Below are positions 26,244 to 35,548 of a stretch of 64,000 nt of DNA, in pieces. Below the pieces are notes generated by a model, which did not search any database, was not told the origin of the DNA, and was given only the letters and a program-made list of their open reading frames with translations. Source of the DNA: JANPIX01 sp031425195. GTDB taxonomy: Bacteria > Pseudomonadota > Alphaproteobacteria > Rhodobacterales > Rhodobacteraceae. Each line of letters starts with the position of its first letter. The stretch's first letter is position 1. The position numbers and the translations under genes were made by a program. The stretch spans positions 1 to 64,000 of the forward strand of contig JANPIX010000002.1 in assembly GCA_031425195.1 (NCBI GenBank), in the 5' to 3' direction.

Positions 26244-27266
26244 TCAACCCCGAGGGTTGACCAGCTTTCCCATCACATCGTTCGACCGGATGACGCCAAG
26301 CGCCTTGCCATGCTCGGTCACGGTCATGTCGTTCGCGCCGTCGCGGATCATTTCCATTACGGCCTTGACCGGCATTTCGGCATCAACGGACTGATCGCTG
26401 CCCACCCCCGCCACCATCACATCCCGCGCCGTCAGCACGGAAAGCGGGTTCATATGCGCCACGAACTCGGCCACATATTCGCTGATCGGGTTGGCAATGA
26501 TCTCGCGCGCGGTGCCGCACTGAACAATGCGCCCCCCTTCCATCAACGCAATGCGGTCACCGATCTTGAAGGCCTCGTCCAGATCGTGGCTGACGAAGAT
26601 GATCGTCCGTTTCAGCTTGTCCTGCAGTTCCAGCAATTCGTCCTGCAGCCGCGACCGGATCAGGGGGTCAAGCGCCGAAAACGGTTCGTCCATCAGAAGG
26701 ATCGGCGCTTCGGTGACAAAGGCGCGCGCCAGCCCCACGCGCTGCTGCATCCCGCCTGACAATTCCCCGACCTTGCGGTCCGCCCATTGCGTCAGATTGA
26801 CCAGCGCCAGTTGCGCATCCACCTTCGGCACGCGTTGTTCCGGCGTCAGCCCGGCCAGTTCCAGCCCCAACCCCACGTTTTCGCGCACTGTCCGCCATGG
26901 CAGCAAGCCAAACTGCTGAAACACCATGGCAATCCGGTTCAGCCGCAGGCGGCGCAGGTTTTCGGCGTTGGCGTGGGTGACAGACACCATCTTGTCGCCA
27001 TCCGACACACGCACCTCGCCTCGCACCACCGGGTTCAACCCGTTCACCCCGCGCAGCAGGGTGGATTTGCCAGAACCCGACAATCCCATCAGAACCAGAA
27101 TTTCGCCATGCCCCACGTTCAACGAACAGTCATGTACGCCAAGCACCTGCCCGGTCGCTGTCTGAACTTCGGACCGCGTCTTTCCCTCATCCATCAGGGG
27201 CAGGGCGCGATCCGGCCTGTCGCCAAAGACAATGGAAACCCTGTCGAATTCGACGGCATTGATCAT
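26244..27266 (-). CDS. choV: Choline ABC transporter ATP-binding protein
   Basis: A 340-residue ATPase of the quaternary-amine transporter family. Walker A is GLSGSGKST, the signature LSGGM(QQ), Walker B ILLMDEP. It has the family C-terminal extension with CBS-like sequence after residue 270, which can sense ionic conditions or nucleotides in relatives. It overlaps choW by 4 bp. Together with choX and choW it forms a choline uptake system as in Sinorhizobium meliloti. Confidence 0.92.
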   Translation of the reverse strand: MINAVEFDRVSIVFGDRPDRALPLMDEGKTRSEVQTATGQVLGVHDCSLNVGHGEILVLMGLSGSGKSTLLRGVNGLNPVVRGEVRVSDGDKMVSVTHANAENLRRLRLNRIAMVFQQFGLLPWRTVRENVGLGLELAGLTPEQRVPKVDAQLALVNLTQWADRKVGELSGGMQQRVGLARAFVTEAPILLMDEPFSALDPLIRSRLQDELLELQDKLKRTIIFVSHDLDEAFKIGDRIALMEGGRIVQCGTAREIIANPISEYVAEFVAHMNPLSVLTARDVMVAGVGSDQSVDAEMPVKAVMEMIRDGANDMTVTEHGKALGVIRSNDVMGKLVNPRG

Positions 27267-28096
27267 GCGCGGTTCACTTTCAGAAGGCGGTCAAGCAGAA
27301 TGGCCACCACAACAATGATGAAGCCGGATTCGAACCCCAGCTTGGTGTTGACCGTGCCAAGGGCGCGCACCACCGGAACGCCCAATCCGTTGGCCCCGAC
27401 CATCGCGGCGATGACCACCATCGACAACGAAAGCATGATGGCCTGCGTCAGCCCGGCCATGATCTGCGGCAGGGCCCAAGGCAATTCCACCTTCCAAAGC
27501 ACCTGCTGCCGCGTTGCCCCGAACGCCGTTGCCGCCTCCAACAACGGCTGCGGCGTCGTGGAAATCCCCAGATGCGTCAGGCGGATCGGGGCGGGCAGAA
27601 CAAAGATCACCGTGGCGATCAGGCCCGGCACCATGCCCAGGCCGAAAAAGACGATGGCCGGGATCAGATACACAAACGTGGGCAGCGTCTGCATCAGATC
27701 AAGGATCGGGCTAAGCGCGGAATACAGGCGCGGCCTGTGTGCTGTGGCAATGCCGATGGGCACCCCAACCACCATGCAGGTCGTGCAGGCAAGCAGGATA
27801 AGCGTGACGCTTTCCATCGTCTCGTCCCAGTAGCCCTGATTGACCACGAACAGAAATCCGATGCCCACCAGCGCCGGCACCTTCCACGACCGGTGCAGAT
27901 ACCACGCCAAAGCCATCACCAGAGCAATCATCACAAGCGGCGGCGGCGCGTTCATCACATACAGAACGGCATCGATGATGGCCTGCATCATCACGCGGAT
28001 CAATTCGAACAACGGCCCGCCATTGGCGTTCAGCCAGTCGAAACCGGCTTTGGCCCAATCCCCGACCGGCAACTTGTAATCAGTCAGCCATGACAT
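27263..28096 (-). CDS. choW: Choline ABC transporter permease
   Basis: A 277-residue inner-membrane permease with six or more predicted helices. The conserved cytoplasmic coupling loop contains EAATAFGATRQQVLWKVELP. It begins 106 bp after choX; that spacer carries a strong hairpin. The stop overlaps choV. Substrate specificity is taken from the neighbouring choX. Confidence 0.92.
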   Translation of the reverse strand: MSWLTDYKLPVGDWAKAGFDWLNANGGPLFELIRVMMQAIIDAVLYVMNAPPPLVMIALVMALAWYLHRSWKVPALVGIGFLFVVNQGYWDETMESVTLILLACTTCMVVGVPIGIATAHRPRLYSALSPILDLMQTLPTFVYLIPAIVFFGLGMVPGLIATVIFVLPAPIRLTHLGISTTPQPLLEAATAFGATRQQVLWKVELPWALPQIMAGLTQAIMLSLSMVVIAAMVGANGLGVPVVRALGTVNTKLGFESGFIIVVVAILLDRLLKVNRA

Positions 28097-28142
28097 GACG
28101 GCGGGCCTTTCGCGTCTGGGGCATCAAAAGCCCGGAACAGCC

Positions 28143-28166
28143 CCCCCGCGCGTTGGCGCGCGGGGG
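28143..28166. terminator. Intercistronic hairpin between choX and choW
   Basis: CCCCCGCGCG and CGCGCGGGGG form a perfect 10-bp stem around TTGG. It lies inside the choXWV transcript rather than at its end. Such hairpins usually give partial termination or protect the 3' end of the upstream message, so that the binding protein is made in excess. Confidence 0.6.
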
Positions 28167-28202
28167 AAACATAACTGACAGCACAGACGTGCCGCCCACC
28201 AC

Positions 28203-29120
28203 TCACAGGCCGAAGGCGGCCTTGACAGCCGGAAGCCCCTCGGCCCCGTCCTTCGTTGTTACCCCGGCAAGCCAGCCATCCAGCACCGACGGGTTCGCCT
28301 TCATCCAGGCCGCGACCGCCGCATCCGGCTCTTCGCCGCCGTCCAGAATCTTGCCCATGATCTCGTTTTCCATGGCCAGCGTGAAGGTCTGGTTGGTCAG
28401 CAGCTTGGCCACATTCGGGCATTCCGCGGCATAACCCTTGCGGGTCACGGTCTGCACGGTGCCTTCACCGCCAAAGAAATCCTCACCGCCGGTCAGGTAG
28501 CTCAGCTCAAAGTTCGCGTTCATCGGGTGCGGGGCCCAGCCCAGAAAGACCACGCCCTTCTGCTGTGGGTAATACCGCGCCACCTGCGCCAGCATCCCCT
28601 GTTCGGAACTTTCAACAACTTCCATGCCTTCCAGCGAACCACCCGGTTCAGTCTGCGAAATCAGATAACCGTTGCCTTCGTTGCCCGGTTCGATCCCGTA
28701 AACCTTGCCCTCCAACTCGTCCTTGAACTTAGGCACATCTGCGAACGTCTTCAGACCCTTGTCATAAAGATAGGTCGGCACGGCAAGCGTGTATTGTGTG
28801 CCGGTCAGGTTGGTCGACAGCACCTCGATGGTGCCTTTGTCCAGATAAGGCGTGATCGCGCCAACCTGTGCCGGCATCCAGTTGCCCAGGAACACATCGA
28901 TATCCCCTGATTCGAGCGACGCAAACGTCACCGGAACCGCGAGCATCTTCACATCGACTTCATAGCCAAGCGCCGTCAGCACCTGTTTTGTCGCCGACGT
29001 CGTCACCGTGATGTCGGTCCAGCCGACATCGGAAAAGGTCACTTTGTCGCAGCCTTCGGCCAACGCAGCATGGGCCGACAGCATGGCGACAGTGGCAAGC
29101 ATGGTTGTCTTGATGGTCAT
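28203..29120 (-). CDS. choX: Choline-binding periplasmic protein
   Basis: A 305-residue secreted solute-binding protein. It has an N-terminal signal peptide of about 21 residues (cut likely after ALA). The ligand box of ChoX relatives is visible in the aromatic and Asp residues of SDVGWTDI and GNWMPAQ, and in LGWAPHPMN. It is first in the choXWV operon and divergent from betI. The start ATG lies 25-40 bp from the BetI-like operator. Confidence 0.92.
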   Translation of the reverse strand: MTIKTTMLATVAMLSAHAALAEGCDKVTFSDVGWTDITVTTSATKQVLTALGYEVDVKMLAVPVTFASLESGDIDVFLGNWMPAQVGAITPYLDKGTIEVLSTNLTGTQYTLAVPTYLYDKGLKTFADVPKFKDELEGKVYGIEPGNEGNGYLISQTEPGGSLEGMEVVESSEQGMLAQVARYYPQQKGVVFLGWAPHPMNANFELSYLTGGEDFFGGEGTVQTVTRKGYAAECPNVAKLLTNQTFTLAMENEIMGKILDGGEEPDAAVAAWMKANPSVLDGWLAGVTTKDGAEGLPAVKAAFGL

Positions 29121-29144
29121 GGCAGGTTCCAGTCAGTTTTGTTG

Positions 29145-29158
29145 ATTGACGAGTCAAT
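29145..29158. promoter_or_regulatory. BetI-like operator in the choX/betI spacer
   Basis: ATTGACGAGTCAAT is a perfect inverted repeat (6 bp, 2-nt centre). It fits the ATTGA-N4-TCAAT form I recall for BetI sites. It lies between the divergent choX and betI starts, so one BetI dimer could control both choline import and betIA until choline is present. Confidence 0.7.
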
Positions 29159-29208
29159 AAACTTCACGCTACCCCGGTCTGGCAAGCAAAATCTGAAAGG
29201 CCGGGGCA

Positions 29209-29790
29209 ATGCCGAAGCTTGGAATGGAGCCTATCCGAAAGGCGGCGCTCGTCAACGCAACTATCGTCGAACTGGGGCGGTCGGGGTCTTTGGACGTGAC
29301 TGTCAGCCAGATCGCCAAACGCGCGGGCATGTCGTCGGCCCTGGCGCATCACTATTTCGGCTCGAAGGAAGACATGTTCCTCGCCGCGATGCGCCACATC
29401 CTTAGCCTTTATGGTGCCGAAGTGCGGGGTGCCTTGGCACTCGCCTCCGGCCCGGAACAGCGCGTCCGGGCGATCCTTGCCGCGTCGTTCTCTGCCTCGA
29501 ATTTCCGGCGCGAAACCATCGGGGCATGGCTCAATTTCTGGGTGCTGTCACAGACCGTCCCCGAAGCGCGCCGTTTGCACGGCATCTATCAGCGGCGTTT
29601 GTCCTCCAACCTGCGGTCCTGCCTGCGGCCTCTTGTCGGTGACAGGGCAGAGATTGTGGCCACGGGCATGGGGGCCCTGATTGACGGCATATATCTGCGC
29701 GAGGCGCTGCGCGGCGGCACGCCCGACAGCGCCGGTGCGGTAAAGCTGGCGCTTGATCATCTGCTCGTGGAACTGGCTGCGCGAACATGA
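29209..29790 (+). CDS. betI: Choline-responsive TetR repressor BetI
   Basis: A 193-residue TetR-family protein. The N-terminal helix-turn-helix contains VSQIAKRAGMSSALAHHYFGSKE. The family is relieved by choline or betaine aldehyde. The ATG has AAAGG upstream. It overlaps betA by 4 bp (ATGA) and faces choX across a palindromic operator. Confidence 0.92.
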   Translation: MPKLGMEPIRKAALVNATIVELGRSGSLDVTVSQIAKRAGMSSALAHHYFGSKEDMFLAAMRHILSLYGAEVRGALALASGPEQRVRAILAASFSASNFRRETIGAWLNFWVLSQTVPEARRLHGIYQRRLSSNLRSCLRPLVGDRAEIVATGMGALIDGIYLREALRGGTPDSAGAVKLALDHLLVELAART

Positions 29791-31436
29791 CCACCGATTA
29801 CATCATTGTCGGCGCAGGCTCGGCGGGTTGTGCGATTGCTTACCGTCTGGCCATGGCGGGGCGGACGGTCACTGTCATCGAACACGGCGGCACGGATGCG
29901 GGGCCCTTCATCCAGATGCCGGGGGCGCTGTCCTATCCCATGAACATGGGTATCTATGACTGGGGTCTGCAAACCGAACCCGAACCCCATCTTGGGGGCC
30001 GCGTGCTGGCAACCCCGCGCGGCAAGGTAATCGGGGGGTCGTCGTCGATCAACGGCATGGTCTATGTGCGCGGCCACGCCCGCGACTACGACACCTGGGC
30101 CGACATGGGCGCGTCCGGCTGGGCCTATGCCGACGTGCTGCCCTATTTCCGGCGGATGGAGCATTGGCACGGCGGCGCATCCAACGAATGGCGCGGCAAT
30201 GACGGCCCCCTTCACATCACGCGCGGCCCCCGGTCCAACCCCCTGTTCGGGGCCTTCCTCAAGGCGGGCGAACAGGCCGGTTACGCCGTGACCGAAGATT
30301 ACAACGGCGCGCAGCAGGAAGGCTTTGGCGCGATGGAGGCGACGATCTGGAAGGGCCGCCGCTGGTCCGCTGCCAACGCCTATCTGCGCCCCGCAATCAA
30401 GACCGGCAAGGTCCGCCTTGTGCGTGCACTGGCCCGCCGCGTGATCCTGACCGATGGCCGCGCCACTGGCGTCGAAGTCGCCCGCGCCGGCGGGGTCGAG
30501 GTGATCAGCGCCGCCTGCGAAGTGATCCTTGCCGCCTCCAGCATCAACTCGCCCAAACTCCTCATGCTGTCAGGCATCGGCCCGGCGTCCCATCTGGCCG
30601 AACATGGCATCAACGTCATCGCAGACCGCCCGGGCGTCGGGGCCAATCTGCAGGATCACATGGAACTTTACCTGCAATTCTCGGCCAGCCAGCCCGTCAG
30701 CCTGTTCAAATACTGGAACCTGTGGGGCAAGGCCTTCGTCGGAACCCAGTGGATGCTGACCCGCAGCGGCATCGGCGCGTCCAACCAGTTCGAGGCATGT
30801 GCCTTCATCCGGTCCGACAAGGGCGTCGAATACCCCGACATCCAGTATCATTTCCTGCCCATCGCCGTGCGCTATGACGGCAAGGCCGCAGCACAGGGTC
30901 ACGGCTTTCAGGCCCATGTCGGGCCGATGCGATCAAAATCCCGCGGGGCGGTCACGCTCCGCTCTGCCAATCCGAACGACGCACCGCGCATCCGTTTCAA
31001 CTACATGTCCGACCCGCAGGATTGGGTGGATTTCCGCCGCTGTATCCGCCTGACCCGCGAAATATTCAGCCAGTCCGCCATGCAGGCCTTCGTCAAGGAC
31101 GAGATTCAGCCCGGCCCCCACATCCAGACCGACGATCAACTCGACGCCTTCATCCGCGATCACGCCGAAAGCGCCTATCATCCCTGCGGCACCGCCCGCA
31201 TGGGCCGCGCGACAGACCCGCTTGCCGTTGTCGATCCCGAATGTCGGGTGATTGGCGTTAAGGGATTGCGCGTCGCCGACAGTTCCGTGTTCCCGCAGGT
31301 GACCAACGGCAACCTGAACGCGCCGTCAATCATGGTGGGGGAAAAGGCGTCCGATCACATTCTGGGCCGCGCGCCGCTTGCCCCAATGAACCTGGAACCG
31401 GTGCTCCACCCCGCCTGGCGCACAGCGCAGCGCTGA
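29787..31436 (+). CDS. betA: Choline dehydrogenase
   Basis: A 549-residue GMC flavoprotein that oxidises choline to betaine aldehyde at the membrane. The FAD motif is DYIIVGAGSAGC at the N-terminus. GMC signatures are GGSSSINGM and SINSPKLLMLSGIGP, and the catalytic His lies in YHPCGTARMG. Translation is coupled to betI. No betB (betaine aldehyde dehydrogenase) follows; the next gene is a convergent MFS exporter. Confidence 0.93.
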   Translation: MTTDYIIVGAGSAGCAIAYRLAMAGRTVTVIEHGGTDAGPFIQMPGALSYPMNMGIYDWGLQTEPEPHLGGRVLATPRGKVIGGSSSINGMVYVRGHARDYDTWADMGASGWAYADVLPYFRRMEHWHGGASNEWRGNDGPLHITRGPRSNPLFGAFLKAGEQAGYAVTEDYNGAQQEGFGAMEATIWKGRRWSAANAYLRPAIKTGKVRLVRALARRVILTDGRATGVEVARAGGVEVISAACEVILAASSINSPKLLMLSGIGPASHLAEHGINVIADRPGVGANLQDHMELYLQFSASQPVSLFKYWNLWGKAFVGTQWMLTRSGIGASNQFEACAFIRSDKGVEYPDIQYHFLPIAVRYDGKAAAQGHGFQAHVGPMRSKSRGAVTLRSANPNDAPRIRFNYMSDPQDWVDFRRCIRLTREIFSQSAMQAFVKDEIQPGPHIQTDDQLDAFIRDHAESAYHPCGTARMGRATDPLAVVDPECRVIGVKGLRVADSSVFPQVTNGNLNAPSIMVGEKASDHILGRAPLAPMNLEPVLHPAWRTAQR

Positions 31437-31442
31437 CGCGCG

Positions 31443-32654
31443 TCACGCCCCAAGGCCGATTGTGCGGGCGCGGCGGATCACCCAATACGCGCTTGCAATC
31501 GACAGCGACGATGTGATCGTCATCAGCAAAATCAACGGCATTGCACCCGATCCCGCCACCAGCAGAACCCCCGCCAGCACCGAAAGGGCAGCCCCGCCCG
31601 CAATGGTGATCGCCGCCCCCAGCCCGGCGGCCGACCCTGCAAGTCCCGGCCGCACCGACAGCATCCCCGCATTGGCGCTGGGCAGCAAAAGCCCGTTGCC
31701 CATCCCCATCGGGATCATCAGCACTGGGAACACGATGGCCGACGACAGGCCAAACGCCTCCAGAACCAACAGCACCACCAAACCCACCGTCGCAACCACC
31801 GCCCCCAGCACGATCATCCGGTTGATCCCGACGCGCATGCTATACCTGCCCGAAAGGAAATTCCCGATCAGATAGCCAAGCGCCGGGCAGGCGAAAAAGA
31901 AACCCACCGTTGTGGGCGACAGGCCATACACCGTTGCCCCCACAAACGGCGCGCCGCCCAGAAAGGCAAAGAACGCCCCCGATGCAAAGGCCGACGACAG
32001 GCAGTAACCCCAGAACCGCTGTGACCGCAAAAGTTCGGGATAGGCCCGAACCTGTTCCGCGAAACTTGCCGAACGGTGTGTCGCCGTTTCGCCCAGATCG
32101 CGGTAAACGAGCGCAAACACCACCACACCAACCACCGCCAAAAGCCAGAATGACGCTTGCCAGCCGAACGCATTGTCCAAAAGCCCGCCGATCACCGGCC
32201 CGACCATCGGCACCAGCGACATGCCCATCGTGACATAGGCAATCATCGACGCCGCCTGATCGACAGGAACCATGTCCCGCACCACGGCGCGCGACAGCGC
32301 GAATGATGCCGCAATGATCGCCTGCAACATGCGGCACAAAATGAACGTCTGGTAATCCGGCGCCATCAGCGTGCCCAAGGTGGCAAGCACAAAGATCCCG
32401 ATGGCCCAAAGCAGCACCGGGCGCCGCCCGAACCTGTCCGACAACGGCCCGATGAAAAGCTGAACCAGCGCCGTCATCACAAGATACAGCGACACGCTGA
32501 GTTGCATCAGCGCATAGCTGACCCCGAACTGTGCGGCCATCGCCGGCAAGGAAGGCAAGAACACGTTCTGCGCCAACGCGGCCAGTCCCGGCATCAGGAT
32601 CAGCGTCGCAATATGCGGCGGTGTGGTTCGGTCAAGAAATCGGATGGGTTGCAT
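31443..32654 (-). CDS. Multidrug effflux MFS transporter, Bcr/CflA type
   Basis: A 403-residue major facilitator with about twelve helices. The motif A stretch between helices 2 and 3 is GPLSDRFGRRPVLLW, and motif C-like Gly-rich helix 5 is present (MSLVPMVGPVIGGLL). Bcr/CflA members export drugs such as bicyclomycin or small sulfur compounds; the substrate here cannot be told. It is separated from betA by 6 bp, convergent. Confidence 0.87.
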   Translation of the reverse strand: MQPIRFLDRTTPPHIATLILMPGLAALAQNVFLPSLPAMAAQFGVSYALMQLSVSLYLVMTALVQLFIGPLSDRFGRRPVLLWAIGIFVLATLGTLMAPDYQTFILCRMLQAIIAASFALSRAVVRDMVPVDQAASMIAYVTMGMSLVPMVGPVIGGLLDNAFGWQASFWLLAVVGVVVFALVYRDLGETATHRSASFAEQVRAYPELLRSQRFWGYCLSSAFASGAFFAFLGGAPFVGATVYGLSPTTVGFFFACPALGYLIGNFLSGRYSMRVGINRMIVLGAVVATVGLVVLLVLEAFGLSSAIVFPVLMIPMGMGNGLLLPSANAGMLSVRPGLAGSAAGLGAAITIAGGAALSVLAGVLLVAGSGAMPLILLMTITSSLSIASAYWVIRRARTIGLGA

Positions 32655-32705
32655 CGGCCCCGGCTAGTCTTGCGGGACAGGATTGTCCATGCTTGTCCCC
32701 GTCCG

Positions 32706-33059
32706 TCACACCCATTTGTGAAAGATGAAAAACCCGCCTGTCGCAATGAAGGCGAAGCCGACGAAATGGTTCCACGTCAACGGCTCTTTCAGGTAGTACA
32801 CGGAAAAAACCGCAAAAACCGAAAGCGTAATGATCTCCTGAATGGTTTTCAGTTCCGCCGCTGAAAAATGGGAATGACCGATCCTGTTGGCGGGCACCTG
32901 CAGGACATATTCGAAGAACGCGATGCCCCAACTGATGAAGATCACCGCCACGATGGGGGCGGACTTGTAGTTCAGATGCCCATACCAGGCGAAGGTCATG
33001 AAGACATTCGACAGGATCAGCAGTCCGATTGTGACGACGGGAACAGGCAGGCCCAGCAT
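32706..33059 (-). CDS. DUF486 / DMT family membrane protein
   Basis: A 117-residue inner-membrane protein with four predicted helices. It belongs to the small DMT-like DUF486 family, recognisable from FMTFAWYGHL, the middle EYVLQVPANRIGH and the C-terminal LKEPLTWNH. Its function is unknown. It is divergent from pccB with a 146-bp spacer. Confidence 0.85.
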   Translation of the reverse strand: MLGLPVPVVTIGLLILSNVFMTFAWYGHLNYKSAPIVAVIFISWGIAFFEYVLQVPANRIGHSHFSAAELKTIQEIITLSVFAVFSVYYLKEPLTWNHFVGFAFIATGGFFIFHKWV

Positions 33060-33141
33060 TCTTTCCCCCTATGCGGTGACACCCGGATGGCTAGGCTGAA
33101 AAAGCAGACGCGAAAACCCCTTTCCCGCCGCAATATAATTG

Positions 33142-33156
33142 CGAAACAATCTTTCG
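33142..33156. promoter_or_regulatory. Inverted repeat upstream of pccB
   Basis: CGAAA-N5-TTTCG, extended on the left to TTGCGAAA, lies about 50 bp before pccB. It loosely resembles sites of the short-chain-fatty-acyl regulators (ScfR/PccR) that control propionyl-CoA genes in this family. No such regulator gene is in the window, so assignment is tentative. Confidence 0.35.
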
Positions 33157-33205
33157 TCGCTGGCGGTTGGCCGATAAGGTCTGCAAAGGCGCGGGGAGGG
33201 TGAAG

Positions 33206-34738
33206 ATGAAAGACATTCTGCAGCAGCTTGAAGACAGGCGCTCTTTCGCACGCGCCGGCGGTGGCAAGACCCGCGTCGCGGCCCAGCACGCCAAAGGCAA
33301 GCTGACCGCCCGCGAACGGCTTGAGCTGCTGCTGGATGAAGGAAGTTTCGAAGAATTCGACATGTTCGTGCAGCACCGCAGCACAGATTTCGGCATGGCC
33401 GAAAACCGCCATCCGGGTGACGGGGTGGTGACAGGCTGGGGCACGGTCAACGGGCGCATGGTCTATGTCTTTGCGCAGGATTTCACGGTTCTGGGTGGTT
33501 CCGTATCGGAAACCCATGGCGCGAAAATCTGCAAGATCATGGATATGGCAATCCAGAACGGCGCGCCCGTCATTGGCCTGAACGACAGCGGCGGCGCGCG
33601 TATCCAGGAAGGTGTGGGCTCTCTCGCCGCTTACGGCGAAGTGTTCCAGCGCAACGTGATGGCCTCGGGTGTCGTGCCGCAGATCAGCCTGATCATGGGC
33701 CCCTGCGCAGGCGGGGCCGTCTACAGCCCCGCGATGACCGACTTCATCTTCATGGTCAAAGACAGCTCCTACATGTTCGTGACCGGCCCCGATGTGGTCA
33801 AGACCGTCACCAACGAACAGGTCACCGCCGAACAACTGGGCGGCGCATCCACCCATACCCGCAAATCCTCGGTCGCCGACGGGGCCTATGAAAACGATGT
33901 GGAGGCTTTGGCCGAAACCCGGCGGCTGATTGATTTCCTGCCCCTCAACAACCGCGAACGCGCGCCGGTGCGGCCCTTCTTCGACGATCCCGCCCGCATC
34001 GAACCCAGCCTCGACACCCTGATCCCGACCAATCCGAACACCCCCTACGACATGAAGGAACTGATCCTCAAAGTCGCGGACGAGGCGGATTTCTTCGAGA
34101 TTCAAAAGGATTATGCTGGCAACATCATCACCGGCTTCATGCGCCTTGAAGGGCAGACGGTCGGCGTGGTCGCCAATCAGCCGATGGTGCTGGCAGGTTG
34201 TCTTGATATCGATGCAAGCCGCAAGGCCGCCCGTTTCGTGCGCTTTTGTGACGCCTTTGAAATTCCGATCCTGACTTTTGTCGATGTGCCGGGCTTTCTT
34301 CCGGGGGTGCAGCAGGAACTGGGCGGCGTGATCAAGCACGGTGCCAAACTTCTGTTCGCCTATGCCGAAGCGACGGTGCCAAAGGTGACGGTCCTGACCC
34401 GCAAAACCTATGGCGGGGCCTATGTCGTGATGTCATCAAAACACCTGCGCGGCGACTTCAACTATGCCTGGCCCACCGCCGAAGTGGCGGTGATGGGGGC
34501 CAAGGGCGCTGTCGAAATCCTGTATCGCGGCGAACTTGGTGACCGCGAAAAGATCGCCGCCCGCGTTCAGGATTACGAAGACCGCTTTGCCAACCCCTTC
34601 GTCGCCGCCGAACGTGGCTTTATAGACGAGGTGATCATGCCCCATTCCACCCGCCGCCGCGTGGCCCGCGCCTTCGCGTCGCTCCGCACCAAAAAACAGA
34701 CCAATCCGTGGAAAAAGCACGATAACATCCCGCTGTAA
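33206..34738 (+). CDS. pccB: Propionyl-CoA carboxylase beta subunit
   Basis: A 510-residue carboxyltransferase subunit that moves the carboxyl group from biotin to propionyl-CoA, making methylmalonyl-CoA. Conserved loops are GGSVSETHGAKI, DSGGARIQEGV, GPCAGGAVYSPA, DVPGFLPG and GGAYVVMSSK. The ATG giving MKDILQQLED follows GGGGAGGG at good distance; an earlier in-frame start is less likely. It works with PccA, encoded 1.9 kb downstream, with four small genes in between. Confidence 0.95.
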   Translation: MKDILQQLEDRRSFARAGGGKTRVAAQHAKGKLTARERLELLLDEGSFEEFDMFVQHRSTDFGMAENRHPGDGVVTGWGTVNGRMVYVFAQDFTVLGGSVSETHGAKICKIMDMAIQNGAPVIGLNDSGGARIQEGVGSLAAYGEVFQRNVMASGVVPQISLIMGPCAGGAVYSPAMTDFIFMVKDSSYMFVTGPDVVKTVTNEQVTAEQLGGASTHTRKSSVADGAYENDVEALAETRRLIDFLPLNNRERAPVRPFFDDPARIEPSLDTLIPTNPNTPYDMKELILKVADEADFFEIQKDYAGNIITGFMRLEGQTVGVVANQPMVLAGCLDIDASRKAARFVRFCDAFEIPILTFVDVPGFLPGVQQELGGVIKHGAKLLFAYAEATVPKVTVLTRKTYGGAYVVMSSKHLRGDFNYAWPTAEVAVMGAKGAVEILYRGELGDREKIAARVQDYEDRFANPFVAAERGFIDEVIMPHSTRRRVARAFASLRTKKQTNPWKKHDNIPL

Positions 34739-34764
34739 AAGCCTGTCGAAAGGGCCAGCTTGCC

Positions 34765-35187
34765 ATGACCGATCCTGTGATCCTGCCACCCCTCGGTCCG
34801 CTCTGGACCGTTCAGTCAGATGGCAGCGCAGTTCTTGCGGGCGATGATGTGCCACTTGAGGTGCCGTCCGGGCAGGTGGTGACCCTGCAGGACGTGATCT
34901 GGAACGCGCCCGGCCCGGACGGGTTGACCCTGCGCTTCCGCTTTGTCGCACCGGCCATCGCCAAATCCGCACCTGCCATCGATTTCGAAACCGCCATCGC
35001 CGACATGCGCGCCCTGTGCGACAGTTTTGCCCTGCCGCGCATCGCCGACTTCGGCCCCGAACCGGCGCAGATCATCATTTCACTGTCCGACGTGCCCGTG
35101 CAGTTCGGCGAGGCTGCACCCGATGCCACCCAGTTCTTTGAAGCTTACCGGATCGAAAACGGAACATGTGTTTGGGAAATATATTGA
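34765..35187 (+). CDS. DUF6497-like protein between pccB and pccA
   Basis: A 140-residue soluble protein with no signal peptide. Visible features are SGQVVTLQDVIW, LRFRFVAP and LSDVPVQFGE. Proteins of this type recur at this position in Rhodobacteraceae, sometimes mislabelled as acetolactate synthase. It is 26 bp after pccB. I assign the DUF name from memory. Its role is unknown; association with propionyl-CoA carboxylase is only positional. Confidence 0.65.
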   Translation: MTDPVILPPLGPLWTVQSDGSAVLAGDDVPLEVPSGQVVTLQDVIWNAPGPDGLTLRFRFVAPAIAKSAPAIDFETAIADMRALCDSFALPRIADFGPEPAQIIISLSDVPVQFGEAAPDATQFFEAYRIENGTCVWEIY

Positions 35188-35341
35188 TGTCGTGTGCAAG
35201 TCTGAAACCGGGTTTTCATGTTGATGGGGTGCTGAACAGGATGGGTCGGTCGATTTCCGCCATACCGGCCCTGCCCACATGGCAAACCCGGTCACGCCTT
35301 GTTAAACTGAGTTTTCTCGCCTCTTTTGAAGGGATTTCACC

Positions 35342-35479
35342 ATGTCAACATCTGCCCGCGCCGCCTCGGCCTTGTTTCTGGCCCTGTTCGTTGCCGCCTG
35401 CGCACCCCAGCCAGCGCCCGTCGTCGCCTATCAGGAACCGCTCTCGGTCGAACCCACCGATACCGGCCCCTACAAGTAA
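35342..35479 (+). CDS. Very small lipoprotein
   Basis: A 45-residue protein with an Arg-poor signal peptide and a lipobox ending in Cys20 (FVAAC). Only 26 residues remain after lipidation (APQPAPVVAY and so on). The start ATG lacks an obvious strong ribosome site. The mature N-terminus CAPQP is the same as that of the lipoprotein at 36286. Outer- or inner-membrane attachment is expected; function unknown. Confidence 0.7.
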   Translation: MSTSARAASALFLALFVAACAPQPAPVVAYQEPLSVEPTDTGPYK

Positions 35480-35548
35480 CCGGGGCGGGCAGGGCGCAAG
35501 CCTTGCCCCACCCTTGGGGCGGCACATCATGGGCGGGGGGGCACGCAC

